Positions 25,350-33,367 are shown, counted from the first letter of the stretch. The stretch is DNA of 64,000 nucleotides from Hymenobacter negativus (GCF_017571495.1 NZ_JAGETZ010000003.1:62001-126000); one strand, 5' to 3'. The notes: generated from the sequence alone by a model not told the origin. Made by a program: numbers and translations.

Positions 25350-27329
25350 ATGCGACTCACGCGCTACGCTACGCCTCTTTTTTGCTCCCTTTTCACCCTC
25401 AACGCACTGGCCCAGACCACCCCGGCCGACAGCGCCCGCAGCCTGCGCGAGGTCACCGTGTACGGCTCGCGGTTGAACCAGGTCTCGGGCCAGACCGGTC
25501 GCTACGTGTCGGTGATACCCGGCCGCACGCTCAGCCAGTACCCCGTGGCCTCCCTCGACGACCTGCTACGCCTGCTGCCGGCCCTGGAGGTGCAAAGCCG
25601 GGGCAACTTTGGCACCCAGGCCGACATTACGCTGCGCGGCTCTACCTTCAACCAGGTGCTCATTCTGCTCGATGGCATGCGGCTCAACGACCCGCTTACG
25701 GGCCATTTCGGGGGCTACTTTCCCATCACGCCCGCCGAGATTGAGCAGATTGAAGTGGTGCGTGGCCCCGGCGCGGCCCTCTACGGCCCCGATGCCGTGG
25801 GCGGCTTCGTCAACATCGTAACCAAAACCTTCGCCGCCACCCACCGCCCCGATGGCATCGAGCTGGGCGGCACCTTCCTGGCCGGCGAGTACGACCTGAA
25901 AAGCACCAACGCCGGCTTCTACGGCCAGGACAAGGGCCTGCGCCTGGCCGGCGGCATCCTCAACAACACCGCCAGCGGCCAGCAGCTGAACCTGCCCGGC
26001 GGGGGGCGCAACGACTTCAAGCTGAATACCTACTCGCTCTCGGGTGCGTACCAACTCACGAGCAAGCTCAGCGCCGCCGCCCGCGCCAGCTTCGACCGGC
26101 GCGACTACAACGCCCAGAATTTCTACACCACCGCCACCGGCGACCGGGCCCGCGAAACCACCTCCCGCGACTGGTACCAGGGCCAGTTGCGCTACGACTG
26201 GAACGCCCGCGCCCGCACCGAAATCCAGCTGGTAAACACCGCCAGCACCGACTATTACCTCTACACGCCCACCTCGGTAGCCAGCAGCCACCTCATGCAC
26301 TACCTCAACGTGCAGGCCCAGCACCAGCTCACGCTCAACGACAAGGTGCGCCTGACCCTGGGCGGCCAGGCCGACCGCCGTGCCGTGCGCAGCAACGACC
26401 AGGGCGTGCACGCCGTGTGGCACCAGGGGGCTTTCGCCGTGGCCGGCCTCACGCCCACCAGCGGCCTGAGCGTCACCGCCGCCCTGCGCCTCGACCACGA
26501 CCAGGCCTACGGGACCGAAGTGGTGCCCCAGCTCACCGCCAGCCAGCAGGTAGGGGAGAAGCTGACCGTGCGCGGCGCCGTGGGCCGGGCCATTCGGGCA
26601 GCCAATTTCACCGAGCAGTATTATTCGTCCATCCGGCCCGGCACGGTGCCGTCGGGTTTCAACGTGGGCAACCCCAACCTGAGCGCCGAGCGCACCTGGA
26701 GCTACGAGGGCGGCCTCGACTTCCAGCCCCTGCCGGCCCTCACCCTGCGCGCCACCTACTTCAACCGCTACGGCCGCAACCTGATTGACTACGTGGGCCA
26801 GTCCGGCACGTCCGTTATCGAGGCCACCGGCCTGCCCAACCTGAACCCCGCCGCCACCTACCGCCTGGCCGAAAACCTGTTCGCCGTCACCACCCAGGGA
26901 CTGGAATTTGAAGCCACCACCCGCGCCCAGCTGGCGCCCCACCTGCGCCTCGACGGCAGCATCGGCTACACCTACACCCACCTCGACGTGGCCGGCGACG
27001 TGGTGTCGCAGTACCTCAGCAACGTGGCCAAACAGCTGGTAACCGGCAACGTAAGCCTCACCCACCGTCGCTTCACCGTGGGCGTGGGCGGCGTATTTAA
27101 GCAGCGCGCCAGCCAGCGCACCACCCCCAGCGCCACCGTCAACGACGCCGAGCTGACCCCCAGCTACGTGGTGATAAATGGCCGTCTCGACGTGGCCCTG
27201 CTGCCCGAGCGCGTGTGGATAGTCGGCCAGGCTCAAAACCTGTTCGACGCCAAATACTCCGACCTGCTGGGTGCCCAGATGCCCGGCCGCTGGCTCATGG
27301 CCGGCGTGCGCGTGGCCCTGCGCAAGTAG
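25350..27329 (+). CDS. TonB-dependent outer membrane receptor
   Basis: A 659-residue TonB-dependent receptor. Signal peptide ends LFTLNALA. Plug domain residues ~30-150: SLREVTVYGSRLNQVSG (TonB-box-like region), VASLDDLLRLLPALEVQSRG, IEQIEVVRGPGAALYGPDAV then GGFVNIVTK. The remainder is a 22-strand-type beta barrel ending in KYSDLLGAQMPGRWLMAGVR, terminal aromatic replaced by ALRK. The BtuB-like plug suggests cobalamin, siderophore or similar ligand, undetermined. It is not a SusC (no carboxypeptidase-like N-domain, no SusD neighbour). Confidence 0.9.
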   Translation: MRLTRYATPLFCSLFTLNALAQTTPADSARSLREVTVYGSRLNQVSGQTGRYVSVIPGRTLSQYPVASLDDLLRLLPALEVQSRGNFGTQADITLRGSTFNQVLILLDGMRLNDPLTGHFGGYFPITPAEIEQIEVVRGPGAALYGPDAVGGFVNIVTKTFAATHRPDGIELGGTFLAGEYDLKSTNAGFYGQDKGLRLAGGILNNTASGQQLNLPGGGRNDFKLNTYSLSGAYQLTSKLSAAARASFDRRDYNAQNFYTTATGDRARETTSRDWYQGQLRYDWNARARTEIQLVNTASTDYYLYTPTSVASSHLMHYLNVQAQHQLTLNDKVRLTLGGQADRRAVRSNDQGVHAVWHQGAFAVAGLTPTSGLSVTAALRLDHDQAYGTEVVPQLTASQQVGEKLTVRGAVGRAIRAANFTEQYYSSIRPGTVPSGFNVGNPNLSAERTWSYEGGLDFQPLPALTLRATYFNRYGRNLIDYVGQSGTSVIEATGLPNLNPAATYRLAENLFAVTTQGLEFEATTRAQLAPHLRLDGSIGYTYTHLDVAGDVVSQYLSNVAKQLVTGNVSLTHRRFTVGVGGVFKQRASQRTTPSATVNDAELTPSYVVINGRLDVALLPERVWIVGQAQNLFDAKYSDLLGAQMPGRWLMAGVRVALRK

Positions 27330-27349
27330 CTCCTCATCTCCCGCCCGAA

Positions 27350-27383
27350 GCCGGCCTGCACGCGTAGTGTAGCCGGCTTCTTT
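27350..27383 (+). terminator. Intrinsic terminator
   Basis: GAAGCCGGC (27350-27358) pairs with GCCGGCTTC (27372-27380), followed by TTT; located 21 bases after the TonB receptor stop. Confidence 0.7.
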
Positions 27384-27405
27384 GCGTTTGATAAAGTCCG
27401 GGCTC

Positions 27406-27615
27406 GCCCCGCAAAGCTGTTTGCACGGCATGCGAACCCGTTAAAGCGGTATGTAAACCCATACATGTAGCCCGCAAACCACTTCATACGGCCCGCGAAC
27501 CGCCACAAGTGCCCTGCAAACCACTTCATACGGCCCGCGAACCCCCACAAGTGGACCGCAAACCGCTTCACACGGCCCGCGAATCCCCACAAGTGCCCTG
27601 CGAATCAATATAAGT
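27406..27615. repeat. Ten 21-bp tandem repeats
   Basis: Ten consecutive 21-base units. Six of them (from 27469) alternate two forms, GCCCTGCAAACCACTTCATAC-like and GGCCCGCGAACCCCCACAAGT-like, giving a 42-bp higher-order period. The outer units are more diverged. On the minus strand this would read as seven-residue W/F/G/R repeats, but I see no credible gene there. Likely a minisatellite in the intergenic space ahead of the SAM riboswitch. Confidence 0.9.
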
Positions 27616-27728
27616 GCCCTGTTTTTCGTGTTTGCCATGTTGCGCGTGTTTGCCATGTTTTAGTAGTTCGGCATGTTTTGGGAATGGCGGGAGTACGCCC
27701 CACCGCTCCGGCAATCCAAGGCACGGCG

Positions 27729-27736
27729 TATCTTTG
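27729..27736 (+). promoter_or_regulatory. Candidate -7 box TATCTTTG for the riboswitch operon
   Basis: Exact TAnnTTTG match, 28 bases before riboswitch helix P1, at a spacing that would put the transcript start just ahead of the aptamer. The -33 element is not obvious. Confidence 0.5.
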
Positions 27737-27763
27737 CCCCATCAATTCTTTCTCCCCAAAGGA

Positions 27764-27862
27764 TTGTTTTTATACAGAGGCGCTGAGAGACAGGCTCACT
27801 GACGCGCCGGCAACCCCCCGCAACCGCGGGCACGGTGCCAATTCCTGACCATATAAAAACAA
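27764..27862 (+). promoter_or_regulatory. SAM-I (S-box) riboswitch
   Basis: All core elements are visible. P1 is 11 bp, 27764-27774 with 27852-27862 (TTGTTTTTATA/TATAAAAACAA). P2 has GGCGC 27779-27783 with GCGCC 27804-27808, and the inner GAGAGACAGGC resembles the kink-turn/pseudoknot side. GCCGGCAACC follows. P3 is CCCGC/GCGGG with an AACC loop (27817-27830). The conserved P4 side is CACGGTGCCAATTCCTG. SAM binding normally stabilises P1 and turns expression off. No intrinsic terminator follows directly; P1's 3' strand lies immediately before the GTG leader ORF, suggesting translational or attenuator coupling. Confidence 0.93.
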
Positions 27863-27868
27863 GTTGCC

Positions 27869-27967
27869 GTGGACGCTGCCAACAAAATTTTCGTTTCTCC
27901 CGCCACCATTTCTGCCCGCGCTGCTGTGCGCTCGGCTTGCATGGGGTGTTGTTGTTGTCCGGCCTAA
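27869..27967 (+). CDS. Cysteine-rich leader peptide (putative attenuator uORF)
   Basis: A 32-codon frame starting GTG, six bases after riboswitch P1; an in-frame TAA 15 bases upstream rules out a longer form. It reads MDAANKIFVSPATISARAAV then RSACMGCCCCPA and stops. One Cys, a Met and four consecutive Cys codons (all TGT) stand within the last nine codons. Its place between a SAM riboswitch and sulfur-type genes suggests ribosome stalling on Cys codons when cysteine is low, as reported for poly-Cys leader ORFs in mycobacteria. Alternative: a tiny peptide substrate of the downstream ATP-grasp ligase. Translation is unproven. Confidence 0.6.
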   Translation: MDAANKIFVSPATISARAAVRSACMGCCCCPA

Positions 27968-28251
27968 GTTCAGTTAGTCATTGCGGGTTTGCGCGGGCAA
28001 CGGCGGCTGCTATTAGCAGCGTTGTGGCCGTTTGCTAACATTTCCACTGGGGGCTGAACGCCTTTGGTCTTACTCCCACTGTGCCGCGCCACAAGAGCTT
28101 TCGGGAGTAACAGCGGCACGCTTGCCGACCAGATGCTGTTACCCATACCCAATTCTGGCGCTAACGCATTCACAATTTTTTGCTTCTACAGTCACCGATT
28201 TGTCGGCTGACTTGTTGTTCTACTCCAATTCTTTTAATTCTCCCTACACAC
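27968..28251 (+). promoter_or_regulatory. Structured 5' leader downstream of the uORF
   Basis: 284 bases with no gene. A small hairpin, GCTGC TATTA GCAGC, lies at 28006-28020. Two interlocking pairings follow: TTACTCCC (28070-28077) with GGGAGTAA (28103-28110), and GTGCCGC (28081-28087) with GCGGCAC (28113-28119). These cannot form together as simple stems, which is the pattern expected of an attenuator switch. A T-rich stretch (CACAATTTTTTGCTTC) follows at 28170-28185. Confidence 0.5.
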
Positions 28252-29283
28252 ATGGCCTCCCCCCAAAAGCCCATTGGCATCTACTTCGAGCACCCCGAAT
28301 GGTTCAAGCCCCTCTTCGCCGAGCTGGACCGCCGCGGCCTGCCCTACGAAAAAATCGACGCCGCCCACCACCTCTTCAACCCCTCCGAAAAGGAAAGCCG
28401 CTACAGCCTCGTCGTAAACCGCATGAGCTCCTCGGCCTACCTGCGCGGGCACGGCCAGGGCATCTTCCACACCGCCGGCTACGCCACGCACCTCGAGCGT
28501 ATCGGCACGCGCATCATCAACGGCTCAGCCGCCACGGCCATTGAGACGAACAAGGCCCGGCAGCTCTCGCTGTTCGAGTCGCTAGGCCTGAAATACCCGG
28601 CCTCGCGCGTCATCAACCACGCCTCCCGGGCGGTAGACGCGGCCCGCGAACTGCGCTTCCCCATCGTGGTGAAGGTGAACATCGGCGGCAGCGGCGCGGG
28701 CATCATCCGCTTCGATACCATTGAGGGCCTGCAGGCTGCGGTTGACAATAACCAGATTGACCTCGGCATCGACCAAACTGCCCTCGCGCAGGAGTACGTG
28801 ACGCCCCGCGGCGGCAACATCCACCGCGTCGAAACGCTGGACGGCAAATTCCTCTACGCCATGAAAGTGTACACCACCGGCGAAAGCTTCAACCTGTGCC
28901 CCGCCGAAATCTGCCAGATTCCCGAAGAGCAGTCGGCCGAGTTCTGCCTCACGGAGGCCCCGAAAAAAGGCATCCAGGTGGAAGCCTTCACGCCCCCGGC
29001 CGAAGTCATTGCCGCCGTCGAGCGCATCGTAGCCGCCGCTAAAATCGACGTGGGTGGCATCGAATACCTCATCGACGACCGCACCGGCGACGTGCTCTTC
29101 TACGACATCAACGCCCTCTCCAACTTCGTGGCCGATGCCGTGAACGTGGTTGGCTTCGACCCCTACGCCCGCTTCGTGGACTACCTCGAAACCCAGCTGT
29201 CCGGTGCCCGTCCGGCCGAGGTTTCTTTGGCCCAAGCTACCGCGCAGCTCGAAGGCTCCTACCAGCCCGCGTCCATCCACTAA
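28252..29283 (+). CDS. ATP-grasp (RimK-like) ligase
   Basis: A 343-residue ATP-grasp enzyme, which would couple a carboxylate to an amine or thiol through an acyl-phosphate. Seen: central loop FPIVVKVNIGGSGAGIIRFD (residues ~140-160), nucleotide-hinge AQEYVTPRGGNIHRVET, Mg-binding D and N in VLFYDINALSNFVADAVN near residue 285. The N-terminal domain (IGIYFEHPEWFKPLFAELDR) is the pre-ATP-grasp fold. Substrate unknown. It is the first main gene after the SAM-I riboswitch and Cys leader, 32 bases before the flavin monooxygenase gene, so a sulfur-related substrate is inferred. Start ATG 28252; an in-frame TTG at 28180 is unlikely. Confidence 0.85.
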   Translation: MASPQKPIGIYFEHPEWFKPLFAELDRRGLPYEKIDAAHHLFNPSEKESRYSLVVNRMSSSAYLRGHGQGIFHTAGYATHLERIGTRIINGSAATAIETNKARQLSLFESLGLKYPASRVINHASRAVDAARELRFPIVVKVNIGGSGAGIIRFDTIEGLQAAVDNNQIDLGIDQTALAQEYVTPRGGNIHRVETLDGKFLYAMKVYTTGESFNLCPAEICQIPEEQSAEFCLTEAPKKGIQVEAFTPPAEVIAAVERIVAAAKIDVGGIEYLIDDRTGDVLFYDINALSNFVADAVNVVGFDPYARFVDYLETQLSGARPAEVSLAQATAQLEGSYQPASIH

Positions 29284-29315
29284 GCCGGATTGTCGCTGGC
29301 ATAACGCATTAAAAT

Positions 29316-30335
29316 ATGAAATTCGGATATTGGATGCCCATTTTCGGGGGCTGGCTGCGCAACGTAGAAGACGAGCAGATGCCCACCGACTGGAGCTACG
29401 TGAAGCAGCTGGCGCAACGCAGCGAGGCCTGGGGCTACGACCTCACGCTCATCGCCGAGCTGTATTTGAACGACATCAAGGGCACCGAAGCACCTTCGCT
29501 CGAAGCCTGGAGCACGGCTGCCGCGCTAGCCGCCGTCACGGAGCAGTTGGAAATAATGGTGGCCGTGCGCCCCACCTTCCACAACCCCGCGCTGCTGGCC
29601 AAGCAAGCCGCCAACATCGACCTGATTGCGCCCGGCCGCCTGTCGCTGAACGTGGTATCGAGCTGGTGGCGCGACGAGGCCACCAAGTACGGCCTGCACT
29701 TCGAGCAGCACGACGACCGGTACGCCCGCACCCGCGAGTGGCTCGACGTGGTGACCAACGTGTGGAAACAGGACCATTTCAGCTACCAGGGCAAGTACTA
29801 TCAGGTGGCCGACAACGTCCTCCAGCCCAAGCCCGCCAAGGCTCCATTCCTTTACGCCGGCGGCGAGTCGGAAGCCGCCAAAGACCTCATCTCAACGCAG
29901 TGCGACGGCTACGTGATGCACGGCGACTCGCCCGAGCAAATCGGGGCCCGCATTGCCGACATGCGCCGCCGCCGCGAGCAGAAAGGCCTGCCGCCGATGA
30001 AGTTTGGCGTGGCCGGCTACTCCATCGTGCGCAACACCGAGCAGGAGGTGCAACAGGAACTGGACCGCATCACCAACGTGAAATCCTCGGCCGCGGGCTA
30101 TGACAACTACCAGCAGTGGCTGGCCGGCACGCAGCTGGAACAGCAAGTGTCGCTGCACGACTACTCAGTTTCGAACCGCGGCCTGCGCACCGGTCTCACC
30201 GGCACGCCCGCGCAGCTGCAGGACCGCATCGGCGAGTTTGAGCGGGTAGGAGTGGACTTCTTTCTACTGCAAGCCAGCCCCCAGCTGGAGGAAATGGAGC
30301 GGTTTTCAGAGTCGGTTATTCAGGTACTGGCGTAG
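29316..30335 (+). CDS. LLM-class flavin-dependent monooxygenase, SsuD/SfnG-like
   Basis: A 339-residue bacterial luciferase-like (TIM barrel) monooxygenase. Features of the SsuD/SfnG group: MKFGYWMPIFGGWLRNVEDE, AAVTEQLEIMVAVRPTFHNP, ALLAKQAANIDLIAPGRLSL then NVVSSWWRDE, YQGKYYQVADNVLQPKPAKA, FLYAGGESEAAKDL. These enzymes use reduced FMN and O2 to cleave C-S bonds of alkanesulfonates or dimethylsulfone, releasing sulfite. The SAM riboswitch upstream supports sulfur scavenging. No flavin reductase (SsuE) or ssuABC transporter is adjacent. Confidence 0.9.
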   Translation: MKFGYWMPIFGGWLRNVEDEQMPTDWSYVKQLAQRSEAWGYDLTLIAELYLNDIKGTEAPSLEAWSTAAALAAVTEQLEIMVAVRPTFHNPALLAKQAANIDLIAPGRLSLNVVSSWWRDEATKYGLHFEQHDDRYARTREWLDVVTNVWKQDHFSYQGKYYQVADNVLQPKPAKAPFLYAGGESEAAKDLISTQCDGYVMHGDSPEQIGARIADMRRRREQKGLPPMKFGVAGYSIVRNTEQEVQQELDRITNVKSSAAGYDNYQQWLAGTQLEQQVSLHDYSVSNRGLRTGLTGTPAQLQDRIGEFERVGVDFFLLQASPQLEEMERFSESVIQVLA

Positions 30336-30362
30336 CGCTTTTCGCTTCAATCCCAAACAAAA

Positions 30363-30471
30363 GACCGTCATGCAGAGCGTAGCGAAGCATCTCGCGTGGC
30401 ATTACTAATCCTTTTTAACGATTGAGTCACTATTGCACGCGAGATGCTTCGCTACGCTCTGCATGACGGTC
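30363..30471. repeat. MITE/REP-like palindrome, copy B
   Basis: Perfect 36-bp arms (30363-30398 and 30436-30471, GACCGTCATGCAGAGCGTAG...) around a 37-base centre. The right part of the centre (AACGATTGAGTCACTATTGC) is the reverse complement of the copy A centre, so B is the same element in the opposite orientation. It lies between the monooxygenase and the permease gene and may end transcription. Confidence 0.92.
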
Positions 30472-30526
30472 TAATAAATTTTCTGATACTCAACGTGCCC
30501 AGTAGTCGGCGCGTTTTAACAACTAC

Positions 30527-31978
30527 ATGCTTAAAAAATCACTAGAGCTACTTCGCGCTGAAGCGGCCGAAACGGGGGCCAACACCCTCAAGCGAAGCCT
30601 CAACGGCGTGAGCCTGATTGCTATTGGCATCGGGGTTATTATTGGGGCGGGTTTGTTTTCATTGACCGGCATTGCGGCGGCTAATAATGCCGGGCCGGCC
30701 GTTACCCTGTCCTTTGTGGTGGCAGCTGTGGGTTGCGCCTTCTCGGCGCTGTGCTACGCAGAATTTGCGGCGCTGGTGCCCGTTTCGGGCTCAGCTTACA
30801 CCTATTCGTATGCCACGATGGGCGAATTATTTGCCTGGATTATTGGCTGGGATTTAGTGCTGGAATATTCGGTGGGCGCGGCCACGGTGGCCATCAGCTG
30901 GTCGCAGTACCTCATCAAGTTCTTGGGGAAATACGGGCTGCACATCCCGGCGCAGCTAGTCATGTCGCCCTTTGAAAGCGCGAAGCTGGCCGATGGAAGC
31001 ACCGTGCACGGCTTCGTGAACGTGCCGGCTATGCTCATCGTGCTGGCCATTACGGCCATCGTGACGCGCGGTACCAAGGGCTCGGCCTGGTTCAACGCGC
31101 TGGTGGTGGCCTTGAAGGTGGCCGTGGTGCTGGTGTTCATCGCGCTGGGCTGGAAGTACATCGACCCCGCCAATTACCAGCCCTACATCCCGGCCAACAC
31201 CGGCAAGTTCGGCGAGTTCGGGCTCAGCGGTATTCTGCGCGGGGCGGGCGTCATCTTCTTCGTGTTCATCGGCTTCGATATTGTGGCCACCATGGCCCAG
31301 GAAACCAAGAACCCGCAGCGCAACATGCCCGTGGGCATCCTCGGCTCGCTGGCGGTGTGCACGGTGCTGTTTGTGCTGTTTGGGCACGTCCTGACCGGCT
31401 TGGCAAACTACACCGAGTTCAAAAACAATGCAGCGCCGGTAGCTATTGCCATCGAGAAAACGCCTTATGCCTGGCTCTCCTCGGCCGTGATTCTGGCCAT
31501 TCTGGTGGGCTACACATCCGTTATTCTGGTTGATTTACTGGGGCAGTCGCGGGTGTTTTTCTCGATGTCACGCGATGGGCTACTGCCGCCGGTGTTCTCC
31601 AAGCTGCACCCCACGTTCAATACGCCGTTTCAGTCCAGCTTGCTGCTGGGGTGCTTTATTGCGCTGTTTGCGGGCTTCGTGCCCATCTCGGTGGTGGGCG
31701 AGATGACGAGCATCGGCACGCTGCTGGCCTTTGTGATGGTGTGCCTGGGCGTGATGATTATGCGCCGCACTAACCCCGATGCGCCCCGCTCGTTCCGCAC
31801 GCCGTGGGTGCCGGTGGTGCCCATCCTCGGCATTGTGGTGTGCCTCGTGATGATGGCCTCGCTGCCTTGGGAAACGTGGCTGCGCCTGATTGTGTGGCTG
31901 GCGCTGGGCATGCTCATTTACTTCGGATACGGCCGGAAGCACAGCAAGCTGCGGCTGGCGCAGGAAAATCAGCGCTAG
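30527..31978 (+). CDS. APC-family amino acid permease (cationic amino acid transporter type)
   Basis: A 483-residue permease with ~12 membrane segments. TM1 signature SLIAIGIGVIIGAGLFSLTG followed by IAAANNAGPA; TM2 CAFSALCYAEFAALVPVSGS; TM6 FFVFIGFDIVATMAQETKNP (typical of the CAT group). C-terminus SFRTPWVPVVPILGIVVCLV. Transports amino acids by proton symport or exchange. It could belong functionally to the sulfur operon upstream (cysteine/methionine uptake), but the palindrome and 190-base gap between them argue for its own promoter. Confidence 0.9.
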   Translation: MLKKSLELLRAEAAETGANTLKRSLNGVSLIAIGIGVIIGAGLFSLTGIAAANNAGPAVTLSFVVAAVGCAFSALCYAEFAALVPVSGSAYTYSYATMGELFAWIIGWDLVLEYSVGAATVAISWSQYLIKFLGKYGLHIPAQLVMSPFESAKLADGSTVHGFVNVPAMLIVLAITAIVTRGTKGSAWFNALVVALKVAVVLVFIALGWKYIDPANYQPYIPANTGKFGEFGLSGILRGAGVIFFVFIGFDIVATMAQETKNPQRNMPVGILGSLAVCTVLFVLFGHVLTGLANYTEFKNNAAPVAIAIEKTPYAWLSSAVILAILVGYTSVILVDLLGQSRVFFSMSRDGLLPPVFSKLHPTFNTPFQSSLLLGCFIALFAGFVPISVVGEMTSIGTLLAFVMVCLGVMIMRRTNPDAPRSFRTPWVPVVPILGIVVCLVMMASLPWETWLRLIVWLALGMLIYFGYGRKHSKLRLAQENQR

Positions 31979-31987
31979 TCCGACGTT

Positions 31988-32530
31988 ATGGCGGAGCTAT
32001 CCTTTGTGGAGTATGTTCGAAGTACCGGGCTGACAGGAGGCGAAGCTTTCTGCCTGCTGACCATGGCTGGGTTTGCGGTGTTGGCCGTGGCCGCGGCGGT
32101 TGGCCTGTATCGGGGCCGGCACCTGCCCACCTCCACAAAGAAAGCTGCAAAGGAAAGAAGCAGCGACTGGAAGGGAATGCTCTCGTTTCTGGCTGGCGCG
32201 GGAATCACAGGCTTTTTCGGCTACAGCATAGCGCACGTGCGCTACCAGCTGGACTACCAGCTGCGCCCCGATGCGTCGCGCTATACCATTGGCGAAGTGT
32301 ACCGGCATTCGGCACGCAAAAAGGGACCGGTGTATGAGTATCGCTACCGTGTCCGGAGCCAGTCTTACGAGGGCACGACCACTTGCCAGTCCCGGGCCTG
32401 CCCACCCATTGGCATCCGCTTCTACATCACTTTTGCACTGGCCGACCACAGCTTGAGCCAGTGCACTGGTGAAGTAGTACCCGATACCGTGCAGACGGCG
32501 CCCGCCTTGGGCTGGCCCACGCTGCCTTGA
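31988..32530 (+). CDS. Hypothetical two-TM membrane protein
   Basis: A 180-residue protein. TM1 at ~20-40 (AFCLLTMAGFAVLAVAAAVG), basic loop, TM2 at ~64-80 (MLSFLAGAGITGFFGYSIAH). The C-terminal soluble domain contains GEVYRHSARKKGPVYEYRYR and four Cys (TTTCQSRACPPIG, LSQCTG), perhaps disulfide-bonded outside. Starts nine bases after the permease stop, so probably cotranscribed. Not recognised. Confidence 0.65.
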   Translation: MAELSFVEYVRSTGLTGGEAFCLLTMAGFAVLAVAAAVGLYRGRHLPTSTKKAAKERSSDWKGMLSFLAGAGITGFFGYSIAHVRYQLDYQLRPDASRYTIGEVYRHSARKKGPVYEYRYRVRSQSYEGTTTCQSRACPPIGIRFYITFALADHSLSQCTGEVVPDTVQTAPALGWPTLP

Positions 32531-32553
32531 GCAGCGGTGACGCAAACTTGCCG

Positions 32554-33024
32554 TCAGTGCGTGGTTAGGCCGTTTGAGTCCAGCCCGTCATCATCCCGCA
32601 CGCGGCTGAGGCTGCCTTCCAGGTCTACGATGTCATCGCCAGGACTGATGGCGGCGGGGGCGGCTTGCTTGTACACATCTACGGCGCCGTGCTGGTCCAG
32701 CAGCTGACGGGCGCGGTCGGCGTCTTCTTCAGTAGCAGCGGTTACGGTGATGACGGCGCTATCGGCGTGGGTGGCGGCAATGTGAGCTTGAGCCGCGTCG
32801 GCGTTTTCATTGCCCGCAAACAGGTCGGTGAAAAAGCGGATGAAGCCGGTGCCCAAGTGCTCGGTAGGTGGCTCTGCTTGGGTGGTGGGCAGGTGCTCGG
32901 CGCGGAGCGTATCAGGGGTGGCCAGGTTGAGGCTGCTGCGCTGGAAGCCGGCAGCGAGCAGCTGCTCGATGACCTGTTGGGCTTCGGAAACGTGGTTGAA
33001 TAAGCCTACGACGGTTCGGGACAT
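32554..33024 (-). CDS. YflT/GSP17M-like general stress domain protein
   Basis: A 156-residue protein. The N-terminal half MSRTVVGLFNHVSEAQQVIE, LLAAGFQRSSLNLATPD and later SAVITVTAATEEDADRARQL followed by LDQHGAVDV match the heat-induced YflT/GSP17M domain (a ferredoxin-like alpha/beta fold with signature Gly/Phe). The C-terminal ~30 residues are acidic and polar. Cytoplasmic; function unknown, usually stress-induced. Convergent with the upstream membrane protein gene; no terminator visible between. Confidence 0.78.
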   Translation of the reverse strand: MSRTVVGLFNHVSEAQQVIEQLLAAGFQRSSLNLATPDTLRAEHLPTTQAEPPTEHLGTGFIRFFTDLFAGNENADAAQAHIAATHADSAVITVTAATEEDADRARQLLDQHGAVDVYKQAAPAAISPGDDIVDLEGSLSRVRDDDGLDSNGLTTH

Positions 33025-33223
33025 GGTAATTCAGGAGAGGTACCCGCAGGTCTACGGCTGAGTAAAGGGCTGGTTGTAATGCGGCCCGTGGCTTTGGAGG
33101 CGGGGTGAAAAGAGGCAGGCTAGTGCTGGCACAGCACAAACAAGAAATCGCCTGAATTTTGCCATTATGTCAAAGGACTTGATTCATAGCTAAGGATGAA
33201 AGCAAAAATCGCGCTATTTGTAT

Positions 33224-33259
33224 GCAATCGATGCCGGTAACGATGCCGGCATCGATTGC
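33224..33259. promoter_or_regulatory. Palindromic operator-like site
   Basis: GCAATCGATGCCGG (33224-33237) is complementary to CCGGCATCGATTGC (33246-33259); within it CGATGCCGGCATCG (33241-33254) is itself a perfect palindrome. CGATGCCGG occurs twice, 12 bases apart. A second perfect palindrome, CCAATTGGCCAATTGG, follows at 33319-33334. Both precede the PL9-like lyase gene and suit a LacI-type or similar dimeric regulator. Confidence 0.55.
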
Positions 33260-33367
33260 GCAGTTTAATCCTGATAAATAGCTTGTTGGGGCGGCGGAAA
33301 AGTCTAGGTTTAGTTATCCAATTGGCCAATTGGTCGACGCTTTCCACCACCAACCAAACCACGCTCC

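Noticed and set aside
25566-27431. 621-codon open frame on the minus strand
   Set aside because: Antisense to the TonB receptor; low-complexity Gly/Val/Ala product with no domain.
27233-27592. Minus-strand frame with seven-residue W-G-F-A-G-R repeats
   Set aside because: The product is just the 21-bp minisatellite read as protein; it runs into the antisense of the TonB gene and lacks a credible start or domain.
27406-27615. CRISPR array
   Set aside because: The 21-bp units abut directly with no unique spacers, so this is a plain tandem repeat; no cas genes are near.
27835-28038. 67-codon frame overlapping the riboswitch 3' end
   Set aside because: Starts inside the conserved P4/J region of the SAM-I aptamer; the GTG frame with the Cys run fits the context better.
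28180-28251. N-terminal extension of the ATP-grasp protein (start TTG 28180)
   Set aside because: It would add a hydrophobic stretch (MLLQSPICRLTCCSTPILLI) not expected for this fold; the ATG at 28252 starts at the first beta strand.
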